From assembly GCA_035578155.1 (NCBI GenBank), contig JAPWDM010000045.1, positions 1,923,501 through 1,987,500 of the forward strand: a stretch of DNA of 64,000 nt, read 5' to 3'. The position numbers and the translations under genes were made by a program. The DNA comes from Brachynemurus nebulosus. Lineage: Eukaryota > Arthropoda > Insecta > Neuroptera > Myrmeleontidae. Positions 48,337-59,211 of this stretch are shown here, in pieces. Every line of letters begins with the position of its first letter. Position 1 is the first letter of the stretch. The notes beneath the pieces are model-generated. The model was not told where the DNA came from. It searched no databases and worked only from the letters and a program-made list of their open reading frames with translations.

Positions 48337-49028
48337 TACAGCTGAACCTTTTTTTATACGGTGAATAGAGACCACATAAAAAAATTGCACAAAAAAAATA
48401 CATTCGAAAACATCGTAAAAAATAGTTATAAAAAGTTTAGTTCAGTAGGGAACTTTTTTTATGTGGTGAATCGGAACCGTATAAAAAAAAAATTATAGCG
48501 AACTCCAAACGCTCGAAACCTTACGATTTCCTTAGAAGTTGTTTTTCTAAACAAGATGAAGCATTAATTTACAGTTGAGAACATTTTATTTCAATTTTAT
48601 AATACTTATTATGAAAAGTGTGGAAAATACATACCTATATAAAAAAACCTAAATGATGCAGTAACTTATATTTTTATGCAATGTACTGATAAAATGGTTA
48701 AAAACCATTAAAAAAAACTTTATCAAAGAAACTTATTAATGTTTTTATTTTGTCTTGATTTTGATTCATATTGCGCATTTTAATGGTCCGCAAAACCGCA
48801 TAAAAAAGGTTTAGCTGTATTTTGTAGATAAGTACCAATGTAAAAAGAAATTTAATAAAAAACGATTTAAAGGCCGAACTTTTTTTTTTTACTTTTTGTT
48901 TCAAAAGCAAATTATTTATTTACAGAGTAAAATGTTTATGTACAACAAATCTTTTTTTATGCAGCCTTTTTTGTAGATTATTTTTGTGCAACTTTTTTAT
49001 GTGACCGTTTTTATGCAGTTCAGCTGTA
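48337..49028. mobile_element. TA-flanked element with TTTTTATGYGGT motif array (692 bp, pogo/Tigger-like ends)
   Basis: TACAGCTGAACCTTTTTTTA at the left and TACAGCTGAACTGCATAAAA inverted from the right. Both arms then share GACC...CACATAAAAAA and TTGCACAAAAA. Motif copies also near 48450, 48478 and 48790. It is the same family type as 14043-14576. Confidence 0.78.
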
Positions 49029-49070
49029 CTTCTTTTTCTTACATATTTTGCTATAATCAGAATTCATAAC

Positions 49071-49209
49071 CGGTGGCGTAGCTAGGCGTGGGCGGTGTAT
49101 TTGCGTTTTTTTTTTCTCGTTGCCTAATTTTTAAAGTAAAAAGAAAATTAAAGCGGGCCTCGCAAAAATTATCTTGCCCACTACCCATTTTCGTCTTGCG
49201 ACGCCACTG
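49071..49209. mobile_element. hAT-type MITE (139 bp) with perfect 8-bp TSD
   Basis: It starts CGGTGGCGTAGCTAGG and ends GACGCCACTG; the first A of the usual CAG is changed to G. TTCATAAC flanks both sides (49063-49070, 49210-49217). Confidence 0.9.
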
Positions 49210-49217
49210 TTCATAAC

Positions 49218-50261
49218 CAAAAGCATGTAATTAATATAAACCGAAAATATCATATTCTTTCCAACATCTATAAAATTTAAAATTGCATATTAAACAGATT
49301 TTGCCATAACAAAAAATCTAATAGCGATTAACGGAACATATATATACGAATATAACAACGTTTCCTAAGAAATAATTACACCATATTTTATATTCAAAAG
49401 GATTTATTTGCTTGAATAAATTCTGTTTAAGTTTCTTCCCTTTTTACATTAGTTATTCTGCGTACACATGCGCATATTTATGACTTTGGCAATTTGATAA
49501 AGACTGTTTTAAAATTCACTATGTTAGGTACAGGTAGGTACAAAATTTAGCAAAGTTTTAATAAATAAAAACATCACTGAAATAAAAATAAATGAAGAGG
49601 TAGCAAACACATTCTTATGTCTCAGTAGTTGAAGACACTTTAAATAGCTATACACAAGCAGATTTTTTAAAGGATTTAATCCGTCGAATTGAGTTCCACG
49701 AATCTCATAGGACCGATTTCGATAAACCTGATCCTAAATTCAGTACCTACATCAACATAAAATAAAAATCCGTTGAAAAGGCAGGGAGCTAATCCTTGAC
49801 TGGGTCAATTTTGCCAATTAATGTTTAATTATCTATTCGTCAGTTTTAAAGGATTAGATACATATGAACTAGATCTTTCGATTCTTTGAACATGTTTAAA
49901 AGACCAGTGGCGTATATTTTGTACTCTGAAGAGTAAATTAAATTACTGTAAAGTGTTAAAATTTTGACAACAATATCTTGTTATTACTATTATGTAATTA
50001 TGGATTTTGTCCTTAACAAACTTAATAGTGCATTCTTCTATTCCATTGTTTTCTAAAATGATCCTGTCAGAACGAGCGCCTATAGTACAATGCTCGTAAT
50101 TATAAAAAAAACTATAAATGTACTATAGTAAAACATATGTAGGTACTTATTAACTTCTTTGGTAGAAAACCAATACCTCTATAATTTTTACTTTTCAGAA
50201 ATTATGGTCCATTTGAGTTTGAATTTAGGTAAAGTATAGTACAATTTTACAACTACTGCAG
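49218..50261. other. AT-rich stretch, nothing specific
   Basis: No feature recognised. Confidence 0.45.
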
Positions 50262-51129
50262 TTAAGGCGGACCACTAATGTGACATTTTGGACAAATTGG
50301 AAAATTTTTTTTACATGTTTAGATAGTCTATACCTTTACTACATACTAAAATCTCAAGTGCATATTTCAAGTAGTTTTTGAGTTATAGCCATCTGAAGCG
50401 CGGATTCTGATTTTCATTCTTAACTTTAAGGTATTGAGAAATGCATAAAAATTGATAGTTCGGGAGTTTCTGAACGTGGCTGCCAGTCACATGTTGTGGG
50501 GAAGCTAGACCCTGGCACATTTAAATGACTCATCTAGTTTTACTATGACCGTTATATGGAGTACACCATAAATAATTTTAGTAAAAATTCTCAGTGATTA
50601 AAACTAAAAGGTGAGATAAAGAAAAACTACATTTTTCAAATTTGCTGCAGCTATAACTCGAAGACAAATCATCCGATCGATTTGATTCTTATTGCAGCTT
50701 CTTTTATATATGTTTCTTCGTGCCATGAACCTCCAGTTTTCCGATCGAATAAAAAATGTAATTTAAATGCAGGCCAAAAATCATCAAATTTTCGCGCAAA
50801 ATTTGAAACTTTTTTTACCTTTTTTTTCGATTGTGGTTCATGACACGGGCAATACTTTCTAGTTTAATAGGCTTTTTGGTTTTTTTGATTTCAGGCACTA
50901 CGAAAGTCGCTATCACTGCAGCGGTGGGAGGACTTTTTTTGAAACCTTGGGAGATCGCGAATAACTCACTGAATTTCCAATCTTTTGGTCCAACAATTTT
51001 ATCATGAATTTATTATATATCAACGAATATATCCTTAAAATATTAAAACATTCCATACAGTAGTTTTCATTAAAAAAAATTCCCAAAAATCACCTTTTTT
51101 CAGGCGATCACACTAGTGGTCCCCCTTAA
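50262..51129. mobile_element. TTAA-flanked element (868 bp)
   Basis: TTAAGGCGGACCACTAATGT at the left and TTAAGGGGGACCACTAGTGT inverted from the right. Same terminal rule and size class as the elements at 3946 and 36007. No coding frame. Confidence 0.82.
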
Positions 51130-51923
51130 TGGTTCGGGGATCTGTATTGGTAGCATCGGTACTTTAAGCGTAATAATTATCCTTAAGTTACTATAGTTAG
51201 TTACTCTAATATAAAAGGAAAAACATTTGTTGCATTTGTTTGATGACATCGGACAATTTTTATTTAGTTCAATTGGCCTATATATCTATCTATTATAATT
51301 CAATTTGTAAAGGCTGAACTTTTTATCTAACTTGCACTGCAAACGATTATTATTGAAAATCACCTATATACGACTACATTTACGCTACGAAAATGTGATA
51401 ATTCACACATAAACCCCGTAACATTCGCTATATAACAAAGTTAATATTAAATACTTGATATTCTGCGTGGATAGTCCAAACGTGTATGTCTGGAAAACAA
51501 ACCGATAGAGATGTGTTTTGTGAAGATAACGGACATTAAACACACACATATACATAGTATACTTACGTACATGTACCTAATGTATAAATATAGGAATTAC
51601 ACCACTCACTCTTATAAATGTACAATTGTACATCTACATTATATTATTGAGCAAATATCCAGCCAACAAATACTTTTTCAATCGAGTTTTGGTGAGAGGT
51701 GATTGAGAAAATGCGAATAATGTATTTTTTTGTACATTTTACGACCATTCTGTAATAATAGGTTTGAACGACTAAATATTGTGATAAAGAAGACAAAAGA
51801 AGTAAGGTTTTTATAGAAACCACAAGTTTTTGCTATAATAATTTTAGGTATAATCATTCTTTTTAATGAATTGAATCTTCTGAATCTGTTCATTGTATAG
51901 TGAATCGATTCAAATAACTGAAC
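51130..51923. other. AT-rich stretch, nothing specific
   Basis: No feature recognised. Confidence 0.45.
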
Positions 51924-52694
51924 CATTTCCCAACCACTGATCTGCGGAACAGTGCCGAACCGCGAAAGTATTTGACCGGTCCACAAAAAGGTACATGAAT
52001 TATAATGAATTATAAAAATTATTATATTTTTATCTTTTGTAGAAAAACGAAAATGAAGATGATGAGAAATTAGAGAAAAAAAATTTGTGGGAATAAAATT
52101 CGCATGCTTTGGCCCATGACAGCACACGTCTACCACAATACGGCACAACTATTTTGTCTGAAAAAAGAAAATGGCCGGAGTAACTTGGCAGGGAAAAAGG
52201 ACATATGATCGACCAAATAGTCAAAAAACGACAAATCATTGTTATACCAACTGATGCCGGAAATAAATTCAGGCTACAAAAATTCGATCTAAAATTAAAG
52301 AATTGCTTTTAGTCAATTAGCTAACGCTTAAGAAAATGTCGATATCTATCAGAATTACATAATAAATTAAGTGGCAACATTTCATATTACACGACCAAAT
52401 GTTTTTCCAACTAATGACGGAAATGACTCCGGGGCACAATGATACTGCTAAAAATTAAAAAAAAAATGGTTTTTAATTTTTCGATATTTATCTGAATTAC
52501 ATGGTCGGGAAACGACATTTCATTATACACGACCATGTGGAATTCCAACTAATGGCGGAGATTATTCCAGGATACAATAATTCTGTTTAAAATAAAATAA
52601 TGGCTTTTAAGTATCTCTCTAAATGTGACCGGTCCACATAAAAATGTCCGAGATTTTACCGGACTGTGACTGAAAAAAGGTTTAGAAACGCTGT
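51924..52694 (+). mobile_element. Copy 3 of the tandem-unit family, with probable hAT ends
   Basis: The left part AACCATTTCCCAACCACTGA, then GCGAAAGTATTTGACCGGTC, and the right end GGTTTAGAAACGCTG look like eroded hAT termini; no clear 8-bp duplication. The leader GCCCATGACAGCACACGTCT and about three units (about 52205, 52390, 52530) carry ACACGACCAAATGTTTTTCC, CCAACTAATGGCGG and TATCTGAATTACAT, as at 17.3 kb. ACCGGTCCACA occurs at both ends of the array (about 51976, 52629). A 156-residue minus frame across it is not a gene. Confidence 0.68.
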
Positions 52695-53330
52695 TTTACG
52701 CGATTAATCACTCGTTTTAGAGTGACAAAATACTAATAAATCAAGAAAGAAATACACACATATACATGATATGAAACACTCACTCAAGTAAATGAAAATA
52801 TTTGGGTTTAGAGGGTAGGTATATTGCCTGAATACTTGCTGCTATTATATTTAACAATGGATCTACTAAAACGGTGTTTAAATTAAAAATTAAAATATGT
52901 ATCAATTGGAAAGAGATAACAAAGTTTTTCGTACACGACGATGCATCCCCTCATTTTGCAGGTGCTGTAAGAGGATATTTAAACTAAAAATTTTCTAATC
53001 GATTGAGTGATAGTACCCATTAAATGGCTACCGCGAGGACGTTAAACACAAAAGTGTACATTTAAAAGAAAAAAATTAATATGCAATGCTCAACTGCAGA
53101 ACAAAATTTCAGGTAAATCAGATATTCCGAAATATTCTTCAAAATCAATTATCCAAAATGCTTTTCTCTGCTCGCCAAACCAGCCATCTTCAAATTTTAA
53201 TAGCATAGCTAATTTCCGCACCGTAAGACCTCTGTAGATATCCGTAACAATAGTCCGTTGTATACAAATCCTATGTATAAGATACATGAATGACTTTTTG
53301 TGCGTGAGTAGTACCTACAGCTACAGACCT
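52695..53330. other. AT-rich stretch, nothing specific
   Basis: No feature recognised. Confidence 0.45.
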
Positions 53331-53715
53331 AAAGGGAGACATCATTTATTTAAGCCAGTTTTGCCTGCATCACAGAATGTGACGTCATTTCCGGTTACGA
53401 TACTTAGTTTTTACTCAATTCAAGACATTTCATGGATAAAATCTATGTATATCAAAATGTAGGCTTCAACGTATACAATGAGTACATATTGAGGTGCCAG
53501 GCTTAACTGACGCACAACCCCATAGCATTCCATAAATTAATTAAGCTTGACATTCCACTATAAATTCATTGTATACGTTGAAACTTACATTTTCACGTCA
53601 ATTTCATCCACGCTTTCCATGACTTATGTAAACATTAAAAATCATAACCAGAAATAATGACGTCATATTTGTGACGCCGACAAAATTAGCATAAATAAAT
53701 AGCGGCTCCTATTAA
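53331..53715. mobile_element. Imperfect palindromic element (about 385 bp) with paired TGACGTCA sites
   Basis: Left words ATTTATTTAAGCCAGTTTTG, TGACGTCATTTCCGGTTACG and CTTCAACGTATACAATGAGT reappear inverted on the right as ATTTATTTATGCTAATTTTG, TGACGTCATTATTTCTGGTT and AACGTATACAATGAAT. TGACGTCA is exact in both arms (53380-53387, 53658-53665). No clear target duplication. Confidence 0.75.
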
Positions 53716-54929
53716 GTCTATAGTAGTACTAACTACGCACAAGAAATTGTTGTAATTTATACATAAAATCTGTATACGGTGGACTCTTGGACCATAAACT
53801 GAACCAGAGATTGAAATGAATAGAATATCTTAAGTTTGTGAAACACTGATTTAGTGCCTAAAATAATTGACAGCTTTTCAGTTATACACAAAAAACTAAC
53901 ATGCGTTTTTGACTTAACTTAATCACTATGCTTTATAACCACTATAGATAAGTTGCTGGCTGCTTTTAAAAAAGGAATTTATTATTCGAATATTAGTTTT
54001 GTCTAATAAATTTGAAATCACCGCTAAATAAAACAACAGAATACTTTTACATATATGTATACGTATACTACATCTATGTATGTATACTCATTATTTTCAC
54101 TTGATCACCACACTTCTTGCGAACGAAGTATTTCTATGAACTTTTATAATATACACTTTACTGTAAAGTCTCCTACACATTCATATACTTAACTCATTTA
54201 CATAACACAGAATCATCAGAAAACTTCGTTTAAAAAGAACGTGGACTCGTTTCCTCTATTACTCTCAAAGGAACAACTTTATTTCCGCATATTATTTCTT
54301 TGATTCAATCCGCACATTTATTTCAGAGCATTTTCATCATTTTTCTTGTTATTCAATGGAAAATAAATTTTATTTATTTAATTCAAAAGTTTTCTACAAT
54401 TTTCAAACTGTTGCATTATTTCACTTCGTATGATAATTATATGTTTTTATACATATTTTACAAGGAAAAAATGGAAAGAGAAGGGGGAAAGAATAGGAAT
54501 GATAACTATTCTTAAACTAAATATACATTAAGGAAAAAAATATTAGTCTGCTTTTAAAACTTTTATACATAAAACTAACGTTTTTAATGGTGACTATTTT
54601 TCAAAAGTTTTAAAAAAAGTTATCAAGTAAATGTCTTTTTTGTGAGAACAGTTATTTAAATAATATCAAAAGAACTAAAATTTAGAGACGATACTGTTTT
54701 CTACACGCTGGCATACTAATAATGGATTATTTTTAAAGGGTTAGGCCCCTCTGGGACCGAAAAAAAAGGCTTTTTTGGGATTTTTTTTTTCAGAAAAACT
54801 ACAAAATAAATTGAGATTACAAAAAAAGGTATTTATCATAGGTACATATCCGTGACTGTATACAATAATTCTTTTGAAGGGAATAATTTCAAAATAACGA
54901 CTGTGCAGCGTTTTTGCGATGATGTTTCC
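53716..54929. other. AT-rich stretch, nothing specific
   Basis: No feature recognised. Confidence 0.45.
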
Positions 54930-54965
54930 GTTTTTTCAGGGTTCATGGCCGAACCCTGAAAAAAC
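54930..54965. repeat. 15-bp perfect hairpin
   Basis: GTTTTTTCAGGGTTC / GAACCCTGAAAAAAC around a 6-nt ATGGCC loop, about 90 bp beyond the LINE 3' end. Confidence 0.85.
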
Positions 54966-55051
54966 AGATAGTTTTGAGATAAAAGCCGTCGACAAAACTG
55001 TTAATACGTCTAAAGTTTCAGTAGGTACTATGTAGCTTCTCAAAAATTTGA

Positions 55052-55056
55052 CCGAT

Positions 55057-55064
<8 letters not shown>
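55052..55064. repeat. LINE target-site duplication, 3' side
   Basis: CCGATATCAAATT, identical to 61079-61091. The last two T's merge with the poly-A/T tail. Confidence 0.85.
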
Positions 55065-55096
<32 letters not shown>

Positions 55097-55472
55097 TTTG
55101 ACGCGCAGCAACTGAGGCTATATGCGTCGGTTGAGTTTTCATATTTGGGGTTACTTTTTAGTTATTTATAGTTTGGTTAAACTTTTTACACATTTACACT
55201 TGGATACAATCATTATCAGTTTGTCACTTTCACTGAACTTGATTCGGTGTATGGATGTATTCTGGATCTCTTGGCTTCTAAGTTGAACACTACCTTCCAT
55301 AGGTTTGTTGGCGGTTTTATTTTTACATTTAAGATTTTTGTGTTTGGTTATGTTTGTTTATTTGCTAACTTTTATTTACTCTATTTTATTTATTTACTTA
55401 TTTATTTATTTTGTTGATTTTTAGGGTTTATTTTTGTGAGGTATATTGATTTTTACATTAGAAGTTAACAGT

Positions 55473-55513
<41 letters not shown>
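55063..55513 (-). other. LINE 3' region with two poly-A tracts and a terminal stem-loop
   Basis: A 38-nt A tract (T run 55476-55513) begins inside the ORF2 stop codon. About 380 bp of AT-rich sequence follows, then a second, terminal A tract (T run 55063-55095). Just before the terminal tract the element strand can fold: GACGC and GCGTC pair around AGC...GCT (about 55097-55127). Stem-loops next to the tail are known recognition sites for the RT in several LINEs. Several AATAAA-type hexamers lie on the element strand around 55375-55415. Confidence 0.75.
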
Positions 55514-55516
<3 letters not shown>

Positions 55517-58500
55517 TTTTGTCTTTTAAACGAGTTTCACTTAAAAATTTTAATGTTTTGTCTAAGTTAGTTTGATTATTGGCTAAAATTTCCGGTATAT
55601 TGTTTGGTAGGTTTAATTTATTGCGTATTCTATTGTATTTGTTGCAATTGATAAGGATATGTTGAATAGTTAGAGGGGTGTTACATGTGTCGCATAGAGG
55701 TGGGTTGGATTTTTCACGGATGAAGGAATGAGTAATGTGTGAATGCCCGATTCTTAAACGAGTAATGATAATTTCATTTCTTCGAGTATCCTGTTCCGAG
55801 GTAATCCATGGTTTAACATCTTGTTTTATGTCTTTTAATTTTTGATTTGTTTCATGCCATTCTGACTCCCATTCTATTATTATATCATGTAGAGAACACC
55901 GGTTAGCGTCATCTATAGGAATTAGGTCGGTGTCTGGGTTTTGGGAGGGGGTTATATTTTTAGTTAGATTATCGACTCTATTGTTGCCTTCGATCCCACT
56001 GTGTCCAGGGATCCAGCATACAACAATTTTGCAATTATTTTGGTGTAATGTGTTTATGCAGTCAAAGATATGGTTTTTGATCGTGTTGTCCCATTTCGTA
56101 TGGTTTGACAAAACCTGAATTGAGCTCCAGGAATCGGTCAATATGATGTAGTTTTTGTTTTGTTCCTGTGATACCGATTGTAATGCTTTTAATATAGCAT
56201 ATAATTCCGCGGAAAATATACTGTACTCTTGAGGTAGTTTGTAAGTTGCTGAGCTAGTTGGACTAGTATACGCAGCACTAGTGAAGGTTTCTGTTTTTGA
56301 GCCATCAGTGTAGATTTGTGTATAGTCAGGCAAACCACTTAATATTTCATATAGTAGGTTTATATAGACTGTAGATGGCGTGTTTTCCTTTGGAAATTTC
56401 TTTAATTCTACATTATATTCCAGATAGGCTTTATCCCAGGGAGGGGTATTTACAGGTTCCAATGGCCATACTTTTTTGGAAAATTGATGCTTTAGATAAT
56501 ATGGCTTGGGATAATTGGGTTTATTTTCATATAGGGTTGTGTACTGAGGTTGGAATAGTGTTTTATATAGGGGGTGGTCAGGAAGTGCCATAATACGATG
56601 AATTTGTCGTGAGCAAAGAAGCTTGCGTCGATATCGTAAAGGTAGCATTCCCGATTCTGCATGTAAGCTATGAATTGGACTTGTATGGTATGCCCCTGTT
56701 GCTAATCTTAAGGCTAGATTTTGAATTGGGTCTAGAAGTTTCAAAGTGCTGTTCGAAGCCGAATTATAAATCTGGCAGCAATAATCCATAGATGGTAGAA
56801 TAAGGCTCTTGTAAAGTTTTATTAAGGTGTTTCTATCTGCGCCCCAATTCTGCTTGCTAAGGGATTTAATCAAATTCATATTTGTAAGGCATTTGGCTTT
56901 TATGTTTGAAATATGTTTTTTCCAGAATAGTTTACTGTCATATGTAATCCCTAAATAATGAACTTCATCTTTGCATGTAATCATTTTTCCGTTTAGATAA
57001 AGATTGGGATTTCTTGGGATATTTCTTCGTGTTCGGTTAAAGTTGACACAAAAGGTTTTATTTTCTGCAAAGGTTAAGCCTTTTCTTTTTACCCATTGTT
57101 GTAGATTCGTTAAGCATTCTTGAATTTTTAGTTCAGCATATTCTAGTTTATCTGTGCGTATATAAATTACCCAGTCGTCAGCGAATAAAACTTGTTGAAT
57201 TGGAGGTTTTATGACTTGACTGATGTCGTTTATTCCGATGTTGAATAAAAGGGGGCTAATAACTGAGCCTTGTGGTATCCCTCTTTGTATTTGCTTTTCG
57301 CTGGAGTAAGTATTGCCTATTTTAACTGATATTTTTCTATCTTTGAGAAATTCTCTTATGAGTTTTGGTAGGTGTCCCTTAAAATTCCATTCCTGAAGCT
57401 GTTTCAAAATAACTTCATGCCATATTGTATCATATGCTTTTCGCAAATCGAGGAAGACGGCTATAACAATCTGTTTATTAACGAAAGCATTTTGAATTTC
57501 TGAAGTAAATTGTGTGTGAGCGTCTAAGGTGGACCTCTTTTTTCGAAAGCCATATTGCCAGGGGTTGAGAAGTTTTTCTTTTTCTAGTTTCCATAGTAGT
57601 CTATTAGTGATGATTTTTTCGAAAATCTTACACAGAATATTGGTAAGGGCTATAGGACGATAATTTTCGGGGTTTGTTTTGCTTTTGTTTGGTTTAGGAA
57701 TTGGAATAATGGTTGCCTGTCTCCACGAATTGGGAAATTTTTCTTGGGTCCATATTAGGTTAAACATTTCAAGAAGGTATAGCATATTTTTATTAGTAAG
57801 GTTTTTTATTGTGATAGGAAAAATTTGATCAGGACCGGGTGTGTTGGTATTTATTGACTTGATGGCTAATTTTAGTTCTTTTACGGTAATTTCTGTATTA
57901 TAGTTTTCAGTTGAATTTTCGCCAAAGTGACTGTTTCCGTTTCTTAATTCCAGCTTATACCGCAGTAAGTCGTCAGATAGATCTTCGTTATTGGAGTAGT
58001 TTGCAAACATATTTACAAAAATTTCCGCAATTTCTGAAGAGTCTGCATAGGTGACGCCATTTACGGATATAGCTGGAATATGGAGATGTTGTTTTGCGTT
58101 TTTTATTAGACTGACCTTCTGCCAAATTTTTGTCATAGGAGTAGATTTATTTATATGTGATACGAATTGTCTCCAACTGTTGCGTTTGGCTTGTTTTACA
58201 AGATATTTTACTTTGGCTCTGTATTTTTTGTATTCTGTTCGGTCAGTGGTATTTTTTGACGAGATGAATTTGTGTAACGCAGTTTTACGTTGTTTAATTG
58301 CCATGGCAATATCTTGATTCCACCAAGGAACTGATTTCCTCGTTTTAGTTTTTGACTTGGGTATCGAATTTTCAATAGATGATTTTAGCTGGCAAGTTAC
58401 ATATTCTACCATTTCATCTGAATTTTCAAATTTTTCCTTTAAGTTAAGGTGATGGTTAAATGCTGTCCAGTCAGTGTTTTTGAAATTGTATTTGAAATTG

Positions 58501-59174
58501 TGGTAGAAATAGCTATTAGAGTAGTTAATATGTAGTAAGATTGGAAAATGATCACTGTTATGTGTGTCATCTAAAGTATACAATTTAATGTCTGGGAATA
58601 AACTATTTGATACCAGCGCCAGATCAATACATGAGGTTTCGCCCGTTTGTATTTTTAAATAGGTTGGTTCTTGATCATTTAGAAGGCAGATTGATGGGTT
58701 TGTCCATAGAATATTTTCTATAATTTTCCCTCTTTGGTTGTTATATTTACTTCCCCAAAGCTTATTGTGTGCGTTGAAGTCGCCTACCAGAATGAAAGGT
58801 GTTGGAAATCGATCAAGAACACCCTGTATTTCTTCTGGGGTAATGTGTTGTTGCGGATTTAAATATATATTTGCTATTGTGAGTTTGTTATTGTTGATAT
58901 ATGTTTGTATGGCTACAACTTGTAAATTACTATTTATGTTGATTTTAGTAGAGTGTACGGTATCTTTGACAAATAAGGCCACACCACCTTTTGCTCTTGC
59001 ATCTATAATATCATTTTTTAAGTAATGTACATAATGTTTTAGTTGAATTTTGTTTTCATCTCTTAAATGGGTTTCTTGAAGAGCTATAATTATGGGGCTG
59101 TGAATAGTTATTAAATGTTGTAACTGGAGTTGGTTGTTGAGATATCCATTTAGATTCCACTGTAGAAGAAACAT
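55512..59174 (-). CDS. LINE ORF2 polyprotein: endonuclease, reverse transcriptase, RNase H (1220 aa)
   Basis: This is the enzyme that nicks target DNA and copies the element RNA into it. The N-terminal apurinic-type endonuclease covers residues about 1-220: QWNLNG near 5, LQETHL near 32, GDFNAHN near 131 and the catalytic SDHFPI near 207. The reverse transcriptase covers about 440-760: DLRKAYD, RGIPQGSVISPLLF and the catalytic FADD at 664-667. The RNase H domain covers about 950-1075: YTDGS with D957, AEL with E990, TDS with D1014, then PGHSG and D1068, so the DEDD set looks complete. A C-terminal CDTC...H...C zinc-knuckle-like motif lies near 1161-1180. All key residues seen are present and there is no stop or frameshift, so the protein could be active. 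The TAA stop runs directly into an A tract. Smaller frames on the opposite strand are shadows. Confidence 0.96.
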
Positions 59175-59211
59175 GTTAAATTACTTTTTTTGAATTATTG
59201 TAATTGTTATA

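Noticed and set aside
51678..52239. 156- and 69-residue minus-strand frames
   Set aside because: They run across the tandem-unit repeat family, whose other copies do not keep the frame open.
54930..54965. Rho-independent terminator
   Set aside because: The stem plus T-run resembles one, but the context is eukaryotic repeat DNA with no upstream gene.
55930..59025. Plus-strand open frames (60-95 residues) across the LINE
   Set aside because: They are antisense shadows of the intact ORF2 and show no independent domain.
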